Translations under genes and position numbers: made by a program
The notes under the pieces: model-generated
Seen by the model: only the letters and a program-made list of their open reading frames with translations
Told to the model about the DNA's origin: nothing
Database searches by the model: none
Assembly: GCF_009848685.1 (NCBI RefSeq)
Contig: NZ_WXTX01000005.1
Coordinates: 295,473 to 359,472 of the forward strand
Source: Andreprevotia sp. IGB-42
GTDB lineage: Bacteria; Pseudomonadota; Gammaproteobacteria; Burkholderiales; Chitinibacteraceae
Direction: 5' to 3'
Length of the DNA: 64,000 bases
Part shown: positions 1 through 7,955 of the stretch, one piece after another
Layout: the number at the start of each line of letters is the position of its first letter
Position numbering within the stretch: position 1 is the first letter of the stretch

Positions 1-651
1 GCGATCCTGCAGCGCGCCCAGCCAGCCGGTTTGCGCAGCGGGCGCGTGTGCAATCCATGCGCGCAATGCCTGTATTACCAGGATATCCGCCAGCCGGGTG
101 ATGACGGTTTCTCCACCGGGGCGCAGTGTTTGCGCTTCGGCCGCCATGAAGCGCAGCGTGCTGTGCATCCAGGCCATTTCCGGCGTATCCGCATCTTCGA
201 CCACCACCATGGCCGGCATCAGCTGCACCAGCAGGTGCGCAGCCGGGTGGTTGAAGCGCACCGCGCCACACAATGCGCTGCAGGCTGCGCCGCCACCGCC
301 CTGGCGGATGACCTCGTAGCGCGGGCTGATCAGCTCGCGTGGCAGATCGAACAAGGGCACGCCGGGCAGGCCGGGGCTGCTGACAAAGCGGTGCCCGTTG
401 CCATGCGGCACCAGCGCCAGATCACCCGCGCGCAGTTGCCGGGGCGGCTGATCTGCCACTTCCAGCCAGCACTCGCCAGCGGTAATGGCGTGGAACATCA
501 GGCAATCGGGCATCGCCGGCAAATCCAGCCCCCATGGCGCAGTGAATTCGGAACGACAATAGAAGGCGCCATCCATGCGCAGGAAGTGCAGCGCTTCGCC
601 CAGCGGATCGACCGCTTGCCAGGCATCGACAGGGTGTGAACGGATAGTCAT
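1..651 (-). CDS. AraC-family transcriptional regulator, N-terminal part (runs off window)
   Basis: Reading the minus strand from the ATG at 651 gives an open frame of 217 codons that leaves the window at base 1 without a stop. The protein begins MTIRSHPVDAWQAVDPLG and contains a cupin-type ligand-binding domain: a GECWLEV segment, then DLALVPHGNGHRF, which is the usual beta-barrel pattern of the Cupin_6/AraC-binding family. Further on, VITRLADILVIQALRAW is the helical linker that precedes the helix-turn-helix in this family. The DNA-binding domain itself would lie outside the window. It is divergent from the NmrA-type oxidoreductase 130 bp away, a common pairing in which the regulator controls the reductase; that regulatory link is inference. 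The family call is firm; the effector is unknown. Confidence 0.85.
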   Translation of the reverse strand, partial: MTIRSHPVDAWQAVDPLGEALHFLRMDGAFYCRSEFTAPWGLDLPAMPDCLMFHAITAGECWLEVADQPPRQLRAGDLALVPHGNGHRFVSSPGLPGVPLFDLPRELISPRYEVIRQGGGGAACSALCGAVRFNHPAAHLLVQLMPAMVVVEDADTPEMAWMHSTLRFMAAEAQTLRPGGETVITRLADILVIQALRAWIAHAPAAQTGWLGALQDR

Positions 652-781
652 GAATCCAGCATAGCGCATGCATTGATGAATCTGGATGAATGATCAATAA
701 ATGGCGATTTCCAGTCATGGTTAATCCAGTGCTGCGGTGCGATAGTCGCTGCACGCAACATTACCTCTGAAGGAAATCAGC
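652..781. promoter_or_regulatory. Divergent promoter region with a direct heptamer repeat
   Basis: This spacer separates the AraC regulator from the oxidoreductase. GATGAAT occurs at 675-681 and again at 685-691, exactly one helical turn apart, and GATCAATAA follows. AraC-family proteins bind asymmetric direct repeats, so this is a candidate operator. No convincing sigma-70 promoter was assigned. The ribosome site for the rightward gene is the GAAGGA-like run just before 782. Confidence 0.35.
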
Positions 782-1645
782 ATGAACACCGCAAATGAAA
801 CGATTCTGGTTGTGGGCGGCACCGGCAAGACCGGGCGCCGGATTGCCGAACGGCTGTGGGACCGCGGCATACCCGTGCGTATCGCTTCCCGCGCTGCAAC
901 GCCCCCTTTCGATTGGGAAAACCCCGCCAGTTGGGGGCCGGCGCTGCAGGATATCAAGGCCGCTTACATCAGCTTCTACCCCGATCTGGCCATCCCCGGC
1001 GCTGCCGATACGGTGCGCGCCTTTGCACGGCAGGCAGTGGCAAGTGGCGTGCAGCGGCTGGTGCTGCTGTCCGGCCGGGGGGAGGAGGGCGCGCTGGCTG
1101 GCGAACAGGCGGTGCAGGAATCCGGTGCCGAGTGGACCATCGTGCGCTGCAGCTGGTTTTGCCAGAACTTCAGCGAAAACTACCTGCTCGATGCCGTGCT
1201 GGCGGGCGAGATCACACTACCGGTTGGCGACGTGGGGGAGCCCTTTGTCGATGCCGACGATATTGCCGACGTTGCCGTTGCCGCGCTCACCGGCAGCGGC
1301 CACGCCGGGCAGATCTACGAGCTGACTGGCCCAAGGTTGCTGACATTTGCCGAGGCCACCGCCGAGCTTGCCGCTGCTGCCGGGCGCGAAATCCGCTACA
1401 CCGAAGTGCCACTGGCCGATTACACCGGCACGCTGGCGCAGCAGCAGGTACCCGCAGAGTTTGTCGAGCTGCTGGTGTATCTGTTTGGCGAAGTGCTGGA
1501 TGGCCGCAATGCCCACGTCAGCGACGGCGTACAGCGCGCACTGGGCCGGCCGCCTAAGGATTTTGCCGCGTATGCGCGTGATGCTGCGGCGAGCGGGGTG
1601 TTTGGAGCGCAGTCTGCACATGCAAAGGAGGCCGTGTCAGGATGA
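782..1645 (+). CDS. NmrA-like NAD(P)-binding oxidoreductase
   Basis: The 287-aa protein is an atypical short-chain dehydrogenase of the NmrA/NAD(P)H-binding family. The dinucleotide-binding glycine motif GGTGKTGRR lies at residues 12-20, inside a hydrophobic first beta strand (ILVVGGTG). Downstream are RLVLLSGRG and WTIVRCSWFCQNFSE, typical of the NmrA / ergot-alkaloid EasG-like subgroup. The C-terminal half (residues 150-285) gives the substrate side, with FVDADDIADVAVAAL. The catalytic YxxxK of classical SDRs is not evident, so it may be a reductase of unusual type or a redox sensor. It is divergent from the AraC gene. ATG 782 is chosen because a GAAGGA ribosome site sits just upstream. Confidence 0.85.
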   Translation: MNTANETILVVGGTGKTGRRIAERLWDRGIPVRIASRAATPPFDWENPASWGPALQDIKAAYISFYPDLAIPGAADTVRAFARQAVASGVQRLVLLSGRGEEGALAGEQAVQESGAEWTIVRCSWFCQNFSENYLLDAVLAGEITLPVGDVGEPFVDADDIADVAVAALTGSGHAGQIYELTGPRLLTFAEATAELAAAAGREIRYTEVPLADYTGTLAQQQVPAEFVELLVYLFGEVLDGRNAHVSDGVQRALGRPPKDFAAYARDAAASGVFGAQSAHAKEAVSG

Positions 1646-1832
1646 GGCGCGGCAAGCCGTGCAGGCATCGGCTGTATTGAACAATCGGATTGGAAAAGCG
1701 TGACTGGCAGCCTGCTCCCGTTTGCCGGCCACGCTTGATTGCGCAGTGCTGAGTGGCCTTTTACTCTTGTATCTTGGCCGTGCTGGTCAGCTTGCGCTCG
1801 CTGCTGCACACTGAAACTCCAATTAGGCCTGC

Positions 1833-2210
1833 TTAGGTCTTGCGCCTGAAGAGGGTATTGACGATACCCAGGCCGGCAAACATGGCCATCCCAAGCACCA
1901 GAAACAGGAACGCATGCGGGGCTAGGCCGGCACCGCGTATTGCCAGGATCACAGCTGCCAGGCCGGAAGTCGTGCAAGAGATGGCTGCGTAAAAGAAGAA
2001 AAGCCAGCCCCGGTGCAGCATGTTGGTCTTCCCAGCCACAGCCTGGAAGCCAAGGACCACCGGTAGTGCGATCAGCGCTCCCATGGCGATGAAAGCAAGA
2101 TTGCCCCATGTAATGGGGGGTTGGCTTGCAGCGGCTGATTCAAGTGACAGTGGGCCACTGGCAGCGCCAGCAACTACCGCGCCTGCGATGACGAAACGAT
2201 ACCAGTTCAA
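1833..2210 (-). CDS. Small integral membrane protein, function unknown
   Basis: The 125-aa protein has about four hydrophobic segments: residues 6-20, 37-57, 68-90 and 98-118, ending in a positive tail RRKT. No family is recognised. The start is a TTG codon at 2210, supported by an AAGGATAA ribosome site upstream; I found no better ATG at the N-terminus. It stands alone between the oxidoreductase and a degraded region, so context gives no function. A small inner-membrane accessory protein is the most that can be said. Confidence 0.65.
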   Translation of the reverse strand: MNWYRFVIAGAVVAGAASGPLSLESAAASQPPITWGNLAFIAMGALIALPVVLGFQAVAGKTNMLHRGWLFFFYAAISCTTSGLAAVILAIRGAGLAPHAFLFLVLGMAMFAGLGIVNTLFRRKT

Positions 2211-2261
2211 GTTGCTTTATCCTTGTCGATGAGATTCGATGTTTGCAAAAAACCGGATTGC

Positions 2262-2630
2262 CTATGCATTGCATTCAATTTTAGCGATGCCCAGTATTGA
2301 ATACATCTGGCTTGAGAAGCCAATCCAGATACCACATGCTGAAACAGCCATCTTGTCGACCGGAAAAGGCGGCTTTAATGTGTCTTTCAAAAAGAACTCT
2401 GTGTCAGTCAGGCTGAAAACTCTTATCCCATGGATGCCTTGATTTACAATCAGAAGCTTTTTTTCATTCCAGATGAAGTTCCGCACCGGGATAGCTGACA
2501 AGCTGTGAAGCAATTTGAACTTTGCCCCTTTGTATTCAAAGGCGGCGAGATAACCCGTGCCCCCTGCCAACAATATTTGCGGGCTTATGAATTCAACTGC
2601 GTTGGCATTCCCGCATGGCGTCGGCAGCAT
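2262..2630 (-). pseudogene. Probable remnant of a beta-propeller-like or hypothetical gene
   Basis: From an ATG at 2630 the frame encodes 122 aa with coherent protein-like sequence: ILLAGGTGYLAAFEYKG, then LSAIPVRNFIWNEKKLLIVN, then IRVFSLTDTEFFLKD. The repeated hydrophobic-strand pattern resembles blades of a beta-propeller. The open frame continues upstream to 2804 but that part crosses a terminator hairpin and reads like non-coding sequence. Base composition is more AT-rich than the neighbours. I see no good ribosome site at 2630. It is either a 5'-truncated gene copy or a small orphan protein; the first seems more likely. Confidence 0.4.
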
Positions 2631-2754
2631 GCGGCGGAAGAGGCGATACCGTTTCAATGAGCACCATATTTCCGTATCTGCATGATGCGGATTTACCCTT
2701 GGATAGAAACGCCGGGCAGCCCCGTCGCCCCCATCGTCTTGCGCACAGCGCATG

Positions 2755-2779
2755 AAAAAGGGCCGATCTGCATCGGCCC
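2755..2779 (-). terminator. Intrinsic terminator of the VOC gene
   Basis: GGGCCGAT at 2760-2767 and ATCGGCCC at 2772-2779 form a perfect 8-bp stem with a CTGC loop. On the minus strand the stem is followed directly by a CTTTTTC tract. It lies 25 bp beyond the stop codon of the VOC gene. Confidence 0.85.
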
Positions 2780-2804
2780 CGTTGCACAGCCATGCTGGAT
2801 GCAA

Positions 2805-3236
2805 TCAGCCGCCCAGCATCTCGCCACCGTTCACCATCCACGGCGTGCCGAAACGGTCGATCACGCCGCCAGCGATTTCCGCCCAGAAAGTCTTGCCGAG
2901 CGGCATGTTGATCTGGCCGCCTTCGGCCAGTGCTTCAAAGCGGCTTTGTGCTTCTGCGGCTGTGGGGTAAGTGATGGTCAGCGCAAAGCCCTTCATGCCG
3001 TCGAAGGCCGGGCCACACCCTTCCATCCAGTCCGATGCCATCAGCGAGCCCTGCGGTAGCACCAGATTGGCGTGCATGATCAGGTTGGCATTGGCGCCGG
3101 CATTGGGGATCTGGTCGGCAATCGGGGATTCGCCCACTTTCATCAGTTGCAACTGGCCGCCGAGGGCTTCGGCATAAAAACGCATTGCTTCGGCAGCATT
3201 GCCGTTGAAAGTCAGGTAAACGTTCAGCTGGTTCAT
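2805..3236 (-). CDS. VOC-family (PhnB/3-demethylubiquinone-like) glyoxalase-fold protein
   Basis: The 143-aa protein starts MNQLNVYLTFNGNAAEAM and is a single-domain vicinal-oxygen-chelate protein of the PhnB-like group. Characteristic pieces are FYAEALGG near residue 25, a central LMASDWMEG, and the C-terminal segment FWAEIAGGVIDRFGTPWMVN that is nearly diagnostic of this subgroup. The open frame extends upstream, but ATG 3236 is preferred because the upstream part would run through the divergent TetR gene's operators, and an AGGAGAA ribosome site precedes 3236. It probably binds a small molecule; the enzymatic role of many PhnB-like proteins is unknown. Expression is likely repressed by the adjacent TetR protein through the shared spacer. 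Confidence 0.9.
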   Translation of the reverse strand: MNQLNVYLTFNGNAAEAMRFYAEALGGQLQLMKVGESPIADQIPNAGANANLIMHANLVLPQGSLMASDWMEGCGPAFDGMKGFALTITYPTAAEAQSRFEALAEGGQINMPLGKTFWAEIAGGVIDRFGTPWMVNGGEMLGG

Positions 3237-3306
3237 GGTGGTTCTCCTTCGTTCTGGTGGTGGAACAGGATGCCGTCTGGCGGCGCGGTCGTGGTTATGC
3301 GGCCAA

Positions 3307-3325
3307 ATGTGTACGCCGTACACAT
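3307..3325. promoter_or_regulatory. Palindromic operator 1 (TetR candidate)
   Basis: ATGTGTACG-C-CGTACACAT is a perfect 9-bp inverted repeat about one base centre. It lies in the spacer between the VOC gene and the TetR gene. A second, slightly imperfect copy is centred 33 bp away, three helical turns on. Confidence 0.75.
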
Positions 3326-3339
3326 AAAATAACATGGAA

Positions 3340-3358
3340 TAATGTACGCTGTACACAT
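3340..3358. promoter_or_regulatory. Palindromic operator 2 (TetR candidate)
   Basis: TAATGTACGCTGTACACAT repeats the core GTACGCNGTACACAT of operator 1 with a degraded left arm. It ends 10 bp before the regulator's ATG at 3369, well placed for autorepression. The TGGAATAAT just before it may be the regulator's -10 element. Confidence 0.7.
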
Positions 3359-3368
3359 TGGCAAAATC

Positions 3369-4013
3369 ATGACAGAAGAAGCAAAAAACACTGCCGTCCG
3401 TCGCAGCTACCGCCACGGTGATTTGCGGCGCGCCTTGCTCGATGCCGGCATTGCGCTGGCACGCAGCGGTGGGCCGGATGCGGTGGTACTGCGCGAAGCC
3501 ACGCGCCAGGCCGGCGTGGTGCCCAACGCTGCCTACCGGCATTTCAGCAGCCGCGATGACCTGGTGCGCGCGGTACGTGCATATGCACTATCGCAAGTGG
3601 CCATCGCCATGGAAACCGAACTGGCCAGAATTCCTGCCGAACTGCCGCCACTGGCGTTTGCGCAGGCCAGCGTGCGGGCAGTGGGCACCGGTTATCTGCA
3701 CTATGCGCACGCGGAGCCCGGCCTCTTCAAGACCGCGTTTTTCTTCCATGAAAACGTCGATGCCGATACCGATCCGGCCAAAGCTGGCCGCAGCGGCATG
3801 AACCCGTTCCAGTTGCTGAGCATGGCGCTGGAGCGCCTTGCTACCGCTGGCGGCTTGCCACCCGAGCGCCGGCTGGGCGCCGAATACCTGGCCTGGTCCG
3901 CCGTGCATGGCCTGGCGCTACTGGTGAGCGAAGGCCCGCTGCATGGCATGCCGGAGGTGCAGCGGCAGATGCTGGGCCAGCGATTGCTGGATATGGTGGA
4001 GAAGGGTTTGTAA
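3369..4013 (+). CDS. TetR/AcrR-family transcriptional repressor
   Basis: Starting at ATG 3369 (MTEEAKNTAVRRSYRHG) the protein has 214 aa. The N-terminal helix-turn-helix is clear: LRRALLDAGIALARSGG, then ATRQAGVVPNAAYRHFSSRDDLVRAV, where PNAAYRHFSS is the recognition-helix region. The C-terminal region (residues 80-210) resembles the TetR_C WHG-type ligand domain, with WSAVHGLALLVSEGPL. An upstream in-frame ATG at 3342 lies inside operator 2 and is unlikely. The divergent VOC gene and twin palindromes make local repression the natural reading. Confidence 0.9.
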   Translation: MTEEAKNTAVRRSYRHGDLRRALLDAGIALARSGGPDAVVLREATRQAGVVPNAAYRHFSSRDDLVRAVRAYALSQVAIAMETELARIPAELPPLAFAQASVRAVGTGYLHYAHAEPGLFKTAFFFHENVDADTDPAKAGRSGMNPFQLLSMALERLATAGGLPPERRLGAEYLAWSAVHGLALLVSEGPLHGMPEVQRQMLGQRLLDMVEKGL

Positions 4014-4087
4014 ATGAGGATGGAAGAACGTGGCGCCTTGCCCACAGAACAGTGACAGGGCGGTGGACTGATTAGCCAGTACAAGAG

Positions 4088-4112
4088 AAAGCCCCGCGAA
4101 TGCGGGGCTTTT
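4088..4112 (+). terminator. Intrinsic terminator after the TetR gene
   Basis: AAAGCCCCGC and GCGGGGCTTT at 4088-4097 and 4102-4111 form a 10-bp stem with a GAAT loop, flanked by A and T tracts. It can act in both directions and serves the convergent small gene ending at 4125 as well. Confidence 0.85.
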
Positions 4113-4124
4113 GCAAACCAGCAG

Positions 4125-4328
4125 TTACTGGGTTGGTTTATCCGGGTAAGGGCCGAGCCCCAACAACGCGTTAGCCTCTTCATGGACGGCATCCGGGCAA
4201 TCAAAAGCGAAATAAGCGTTGTCGCCAACCTGTCGAACCATTACGTCTATGCCGAGAGAAAGCAGGCTTTGATGGCGGAACTGAATATCTGCATTCGAGA
4301 AACCGGTGAACACGTTACTGATGAACAT
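4125..4328 (-). CDS. Small hypothetical protein
   Basis: The 67-aa protein begins MFISNVFTGFSNADIQF and ends LLGLGPYPDKPTQ. ATG 4328 is chosen because a GGAGG ribosome site lies at the right distance (GGAGGCTGC before the ATG); a GTG further upstream at 4397 has no such support. The acidic, soluble composition shows no signal peptide or membrane segment. No family is recognised. It converges on the TetR gene and shares the terminator at 4088-4112. Confidence 0.6.
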   Translation of the reverse strand: MFISNVFTGFSNADIQFRHQSLLSLGIDVMVRQVGDNAYFAFDCPDAVHEEANALLGLGPYPDKPTQ

Positions 4329-4475
4329 GCAGCCTCCATTGTCGACTCTTGAGCCCTTACTAGTAATGCCGATTGATTTGCGCTGTCTCGAATCCACACA
4401 TTCCGTGCGCTGCCGGCAAGCCCGGCTTCAAGAGTTCAGCGCGGCAAGCGCAGCAGCAAAAAATCCGGATGGGGC

Positions 4476-4548
4476 GATAGGCAGATTGTGGGGGCATGAC
4501 ACGGCCGCATCATCGCCGGCTGACATCATGGGCCGGATAGGCAGATTG
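4476..4548. repeat. Exact 13-bp direct repeat 60 bp apart, upstream of the metallophosphoesterase
   Basis: GATAGGCAGATTG occurs at 4476-4488 and 4536-4548. The second copy ends 29 bp before the ATG at 4578. The position suggests a regulator-binding pair or a small local duplication. The rest of the 4329-4577 spacer shows no gene. Confidence 0.6.
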
Positions 4549-4577
4549 AACTGCCAAACCACGGAACGGATGAACCC

Positions 4578-7500
4578 ATGAACTCTATCTGGATGCGTAC
4601 TACGCAGGCGGGCGTATTTGCCAGCCTGATCGTCAGTGTTGCCCATGCTGCGCCGGTATGGCGCGAAGGCGTGACCTATACCGCAGGCACTGTCGTCAGT
4701 TACCAGGGGCTGGATTACCAGGCGCTGGTGACCCACACCGCCTATGTCGGCGCCAACTGGACGCCCCCCAACACGCCTGTGCTGTGGCGTAGCGACGGCA
4801 GCAGCACCGGCACCTCGCCGGTACCCACCCCGGTTGCACCGGCAACGCAGGTGCCCACCGTGGTGCCGCCCACGCTCGCGCCGCCGGTTGCTGGCTGCCA
4901 TGCCGCGTGGAGCCCGGCCACCATCTACACCGCCGGCCAGCGTGTCACGCATGCCGGGATCAATTACGAAGCCAAGTGGTGGACACAGGGTGATGATCCG
5001 TCGCGCGCCGGGCAGTGGGGGCCATGGCGCGCCATCGGTGCTTGCGTCAGCGTTACTGCGACTCCCATCCCGACACCCACGTTGATTCCCACGCTGGTTC
5101 CGTCCCTGCTGCCTACGGTCACCCCGACAGCATTGCCGACCGCGCAACCGACGCTATTGCCAACTGCAACGCCAACCGCGACTCCCACCGCAATCCCGAC
5201 GCCAACCGTCACGCCAACCGTCACGCCGACACCGACGGCCATACCGACCGTGGCACCAACCATCGCGCCAACGGCAACACCGACTGCCACCCCGCAGCCC
5301 ACCCAGGCACCAGCGCTGGACCCGGCGCTCGCCAATGGCCTGGCGCATTACTATGCGCTGGACGGCCAGGGTATCGATGCAGTTGGCAATACCGCATTGC
5401 AGTCGGTCGGCGCAGTGGCCTATACCACCGGTTACTTCGGCAATGGCAGCCAGCTCAATGCGTTGCAGGGCGCCGCGCATTTCCTGCCGCGTGATTTCAC
5501 CGGCGCCTATACGCTGGCCTTCTGGGTGCACATGCTGGATGACATGGGCACCAAGCTGGCCAGCGTGGCGGCCAACAAGGATTGGGGCACCGGCAGCAAT
5601 GCCGGTATCTCCATCGGCCGCAACAACGATGGCCGCTACAAGTTCAACGTGGGCGATGGCAGCAAGCGCGTGGATGCCTATCTGGCCGGCCCCGCCAAGA
5701 GCTGGGGCTTCGTGGCGCTGGTGGTCAATCCCGCTGCCAAAACCATCCAAGCCTATGCCACCGATGCCAACGGCACGCTCAATACCACCGCACTCAACTA
5801 CAACGCACTGGGCAATATCTACCCCACTTACCAGCGCTGGGCATTCAACGAAGATGCACGTGGCGACTACTACGCACGCTACCCGGCCGAGCGCTTCACG
5901 CTGGAATACGACGATATCGCCGTATGGAGCCGTACGCTGGCAGCCAGCGAAATCGGCCAACTGGCCGCAGGCAAGGCACCGGTATCGAGCCTGAATCCGC
6001 AGCCGCTGCCCACCACGGTGCCGACACCGCTGCCTACTCCAAGTCCGGCCCTATCGCCGACGCCTTCGCCGGCACCAGATCAGCCCCCGGTCGGTACTGG
6101 CGCGCCCACGCTGACCATCGGCCCGGCATTGCAGGCACCGGCTACCGATGGCGTGACCGTGCTGATGGAAACCGCACAATCCCGCCCGCAAGTGTGGGTG
6201 CGCCGCTACGGCAGCGCCGATGCGTTCACACGGCAAAACGCCGCCGTCTACCCGACGGATGCCACCGTGTACCACGCAAGGCTGGGCGGCCTGCAGTCGA
6301 ACACATTGTATGAATACTATGTGCGTACCGAATCGGCCGATGGCGCCACGGCGTATGTCAGCCCGCGCTATGCGTTCAAGACTTGGCCCAAAGCGACTGA
6401 TGGCGTGGAATCTGCCAAGTTCGTGGTGTTCAGCGATACGCAGGATGGCCGCGGTACCATCTTCAACGACATCGTTAACCAGGGGGTGATGAAGCACGAT
6501 TGTGATGCCAGCCAGCCGGTCAGCTGCGCGCAGAACGTGGCGGGCATGCTGATCTCCGGCGACATGGTGGCATCGGGCAATTCGCGCGATCAGTGGCGCA
6601 GCCAGTTCTTCGGCCGCATGCAGGCATTGTCGCCATACGTGCCCATCATTGCCGCACCGGGCAACCACGAGTACTTCGGCGAGGAAATGGGCAACCCGGC
6701 TACGGTCAGCCAGCCCAATATCGCCAATGCGATGAAGACCTATCGCAAGTACTTTGCCGGCGTGCCGGACAACGGTTCGGCCAGCTACCGTGGCTTCTGG
6801 TACAGCACCGATTTCCTCGGCCTGCGCCTGATCGTGCTCGATTCCACGCCGATTGCCGGCCGCCACACGCATGGCAACTGGACACCGCTTTCCATGTACT
6901 GGGACAGCTTCCGCGTGGAGCAACTGGGCTGGTTCAAGCAGCAGGTAGCCGGTGCGGAGGCAGCGGGCAAGCCGTTCGTGTTCAGCATCGACCACGCGCC
7001 ATGCCTGTCGGAAAAATGGCGTAACGGCGAAGTGATTGCCGCGTGCGAATTCGTGGCAGAGCTGGAAGACTACAGCCACCGCACCAACGCCATCACCGGC
7101 AACCTGTTTGGCCATGTGCACAGCTACGGCCGCGGCCATTCGATGGATGTAAAACACCTGTGGCTGAACGCAGCCAGCGCCAGTGGTGCGCTGGAAGGCG
7201 GCGGTAACCAGGGCAGCGATGGCAAGGATCTGGGCGTGTTCGTGATCACCCATGATGAATTCGGCTACAACACGCTGAACTTCACTTTCGGCGCCCAGCC
7301 GGCGGTGGCCATGCAGCGCCGTTCCAGCGGCGGTGCCGGCACCGACGTGAGCTTCCCGGTCAGCGACAGTATCAGCTTGGTAAGCGGTAACGTGGGTACG
7401 CCGCCGCAACTGGTGCAAACCGATCTGGGCAGTATCGTCATTGCCGGCCTCAACCTGGATTACCTGGCACCGGCCGGCGTGGATGTACTGGAAGCACACT

Positions 7501-7919
7501 GGCAACTGGCGCGCGCACCGGATTTTGCCGACGCTTTTGATGTGTGGGGCAACGAAACCCGCAAGGAAAACTGGTTCTATACCGGCACCAGCGGTACCTC
7601 GTTCACCAATACCCGCGCCGGCAAGCTGGTGACTCGCCTCGAACTTGGCAACCTGCTGGCCAGCCGCGAGCTGCTGCAGGATGGCGGCAACGAGGAGTTC
7701 GAGCGCTGGACGCTATCCAAGGGCGCCACCTGCTGGACGACCAGTGGCGCGCGTGGCGGCCAGTGTACGCACCGCTCCAGCTACGACCGCTTCGGCGATG
7801 TGAAACCGGCAGCGTTCAAGGCGGTAAGTGGCGAGACCTGGTACTACCGCGTGCGGGTGCGTGATCAGGGCCTGAACTGGTCGCCGTTCAGCAATGCCGG
7901 CAGTTTCACCGTGCAATAA
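4578..7919 (+). CDS. Secreted multidomain metallophosphoesterase with chitin-binding and LamG modules
   Basis: The 1113-aa protein has a signal peptide (residues 1-25, cleavage near VAHAAP). Two carbohydrate-binding modules of the CBM5/12 type follow: VWREGVTYTAGTVVSYQG at about 27-76 and AAWSPATIYTAGQRVTHAG at about 108-155. A long Thr/Pro linker (about 155-245) leads to a LamG/concanavalin-like domain (about 252-465), a second Pro-rich linker, a fibronectin-III or purple-acid-phosphatase N-terminal domain (about 510-605), and a calcineurin-like phosphoesterase. Metal ligands are visible as D620 (FSDTQ), D662 (ISGDM), N696-H697-E698 (PGNHE) and H846/H848 (GHVHS). The C-terminal 230 residues are beta-rich and unassigned. 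It should hydrolyse phosphate esters outside the cell while bound to chitin or a similar polymer. No partner gene is adjacent. Confidence 0.9.
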   Translation: MNSIWMRTTQAGVFASLIVSVAHAAPVWREGVTYTAGTVVSYQGLDYQALVTHTAYVGANWTPPNTPVLWRSDGSSTGTSPVPTPVAPATQVPTVVPPTLAPPVAGCHAAWSPATIYTAGQRVTHAGINYEAKWWTQGDDPSRAGQWGPWRAIGACVSVTATPIPTPTLIPTLVPSLLPTVTPTALPTAQPTLLPTATPTATPTAIPTPTVTPTVTPTPTAIPTVAPTIAPTATPTATPQPTQAPALDPALANGLAHYYALDGQGIDAVGNTALQSVGAVAYTTGYFGNGSQLNALQGAAHFLPRDFTGAYTLAFWVHMLDDMGTKLASVAANKDWGTGSNAGISIGRNNDGRYKFNVGDGSKRVDAYLAGPAKSWGFVALVVNPAAKTIQAYATDANGTLNTTALNYNALGNIYPTYQRWAFNEDARGDYYARYPAERFTLEYDDIAVWSRTLAASEIGQLAAGKAPVSSLNPQPLPTTVPTPLPTPSPALSPTPSPAPDQPPVGTGAPTLTIGPALQAPATDGVTVLMETAQSRPQVWVRRYGSADAFTRQNAAVYPTDATVYHARLGGLQSNTLYEYYVRTESADGATAYVSPRYAFKTWPKATDGVESAKFVVFSDTQDGRGTIFNDIVNQGVMKHDCDASQPVSCAQNVAGMLISGDMVASGNSRDQWRSQFFGRMQALSPYVPIIAAPGNHEYFGEEMGNPATVSQPNIANAMKTYRKYFAGVPDNGSASYRGFWYSTDFLGLRLIVLDSTPIAGRHTHGNWTPLSMYWDSFRVEQLGWFKQQVAGAEAAGKPFVFSIDHAPCLSEKWRNGEVIAACEFVAELEDYSHRTNAITGNLFGHVHSYGRGHSMDVKHLWLNAASASGALEGGGNQGSDGKDLGVFVITHDEFGYNTLNFTFGAQPAVAMQRRSSGGAGTDVSFPVSDSISLVSGNVGTPPQLVQTDLGSIVIAGLNLDYLAPAGVDVLEAHWQLARAPDFADAFDVWGNETRKENWFYTGTSGTSFTNTRAGKLVTRLELGNLLASRELLQDGGNEEFERWTLSKGATCWTTSGARGGQCTHRSSYDRFGDVKPAAFKAVSGETWYYRVRVRDQGLNWSPFSNAGSFTVQ

Positions 7920-7955
7920 AGCATGCACAGGCGCCGCAAAGCGCCATGGTAATGA

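Noticed and set aside
2682..3059. Plus-strand frame opposite the VOC gene
   Set aside because: It is a shadow of the VOC gene and crosses its terminator.
5045..5320. Short tandem repeats
   Set aside because: They encode the Thr/Pro linker of the phosphoesterase; the unit is degenerate at DNA level and explained by the protein.
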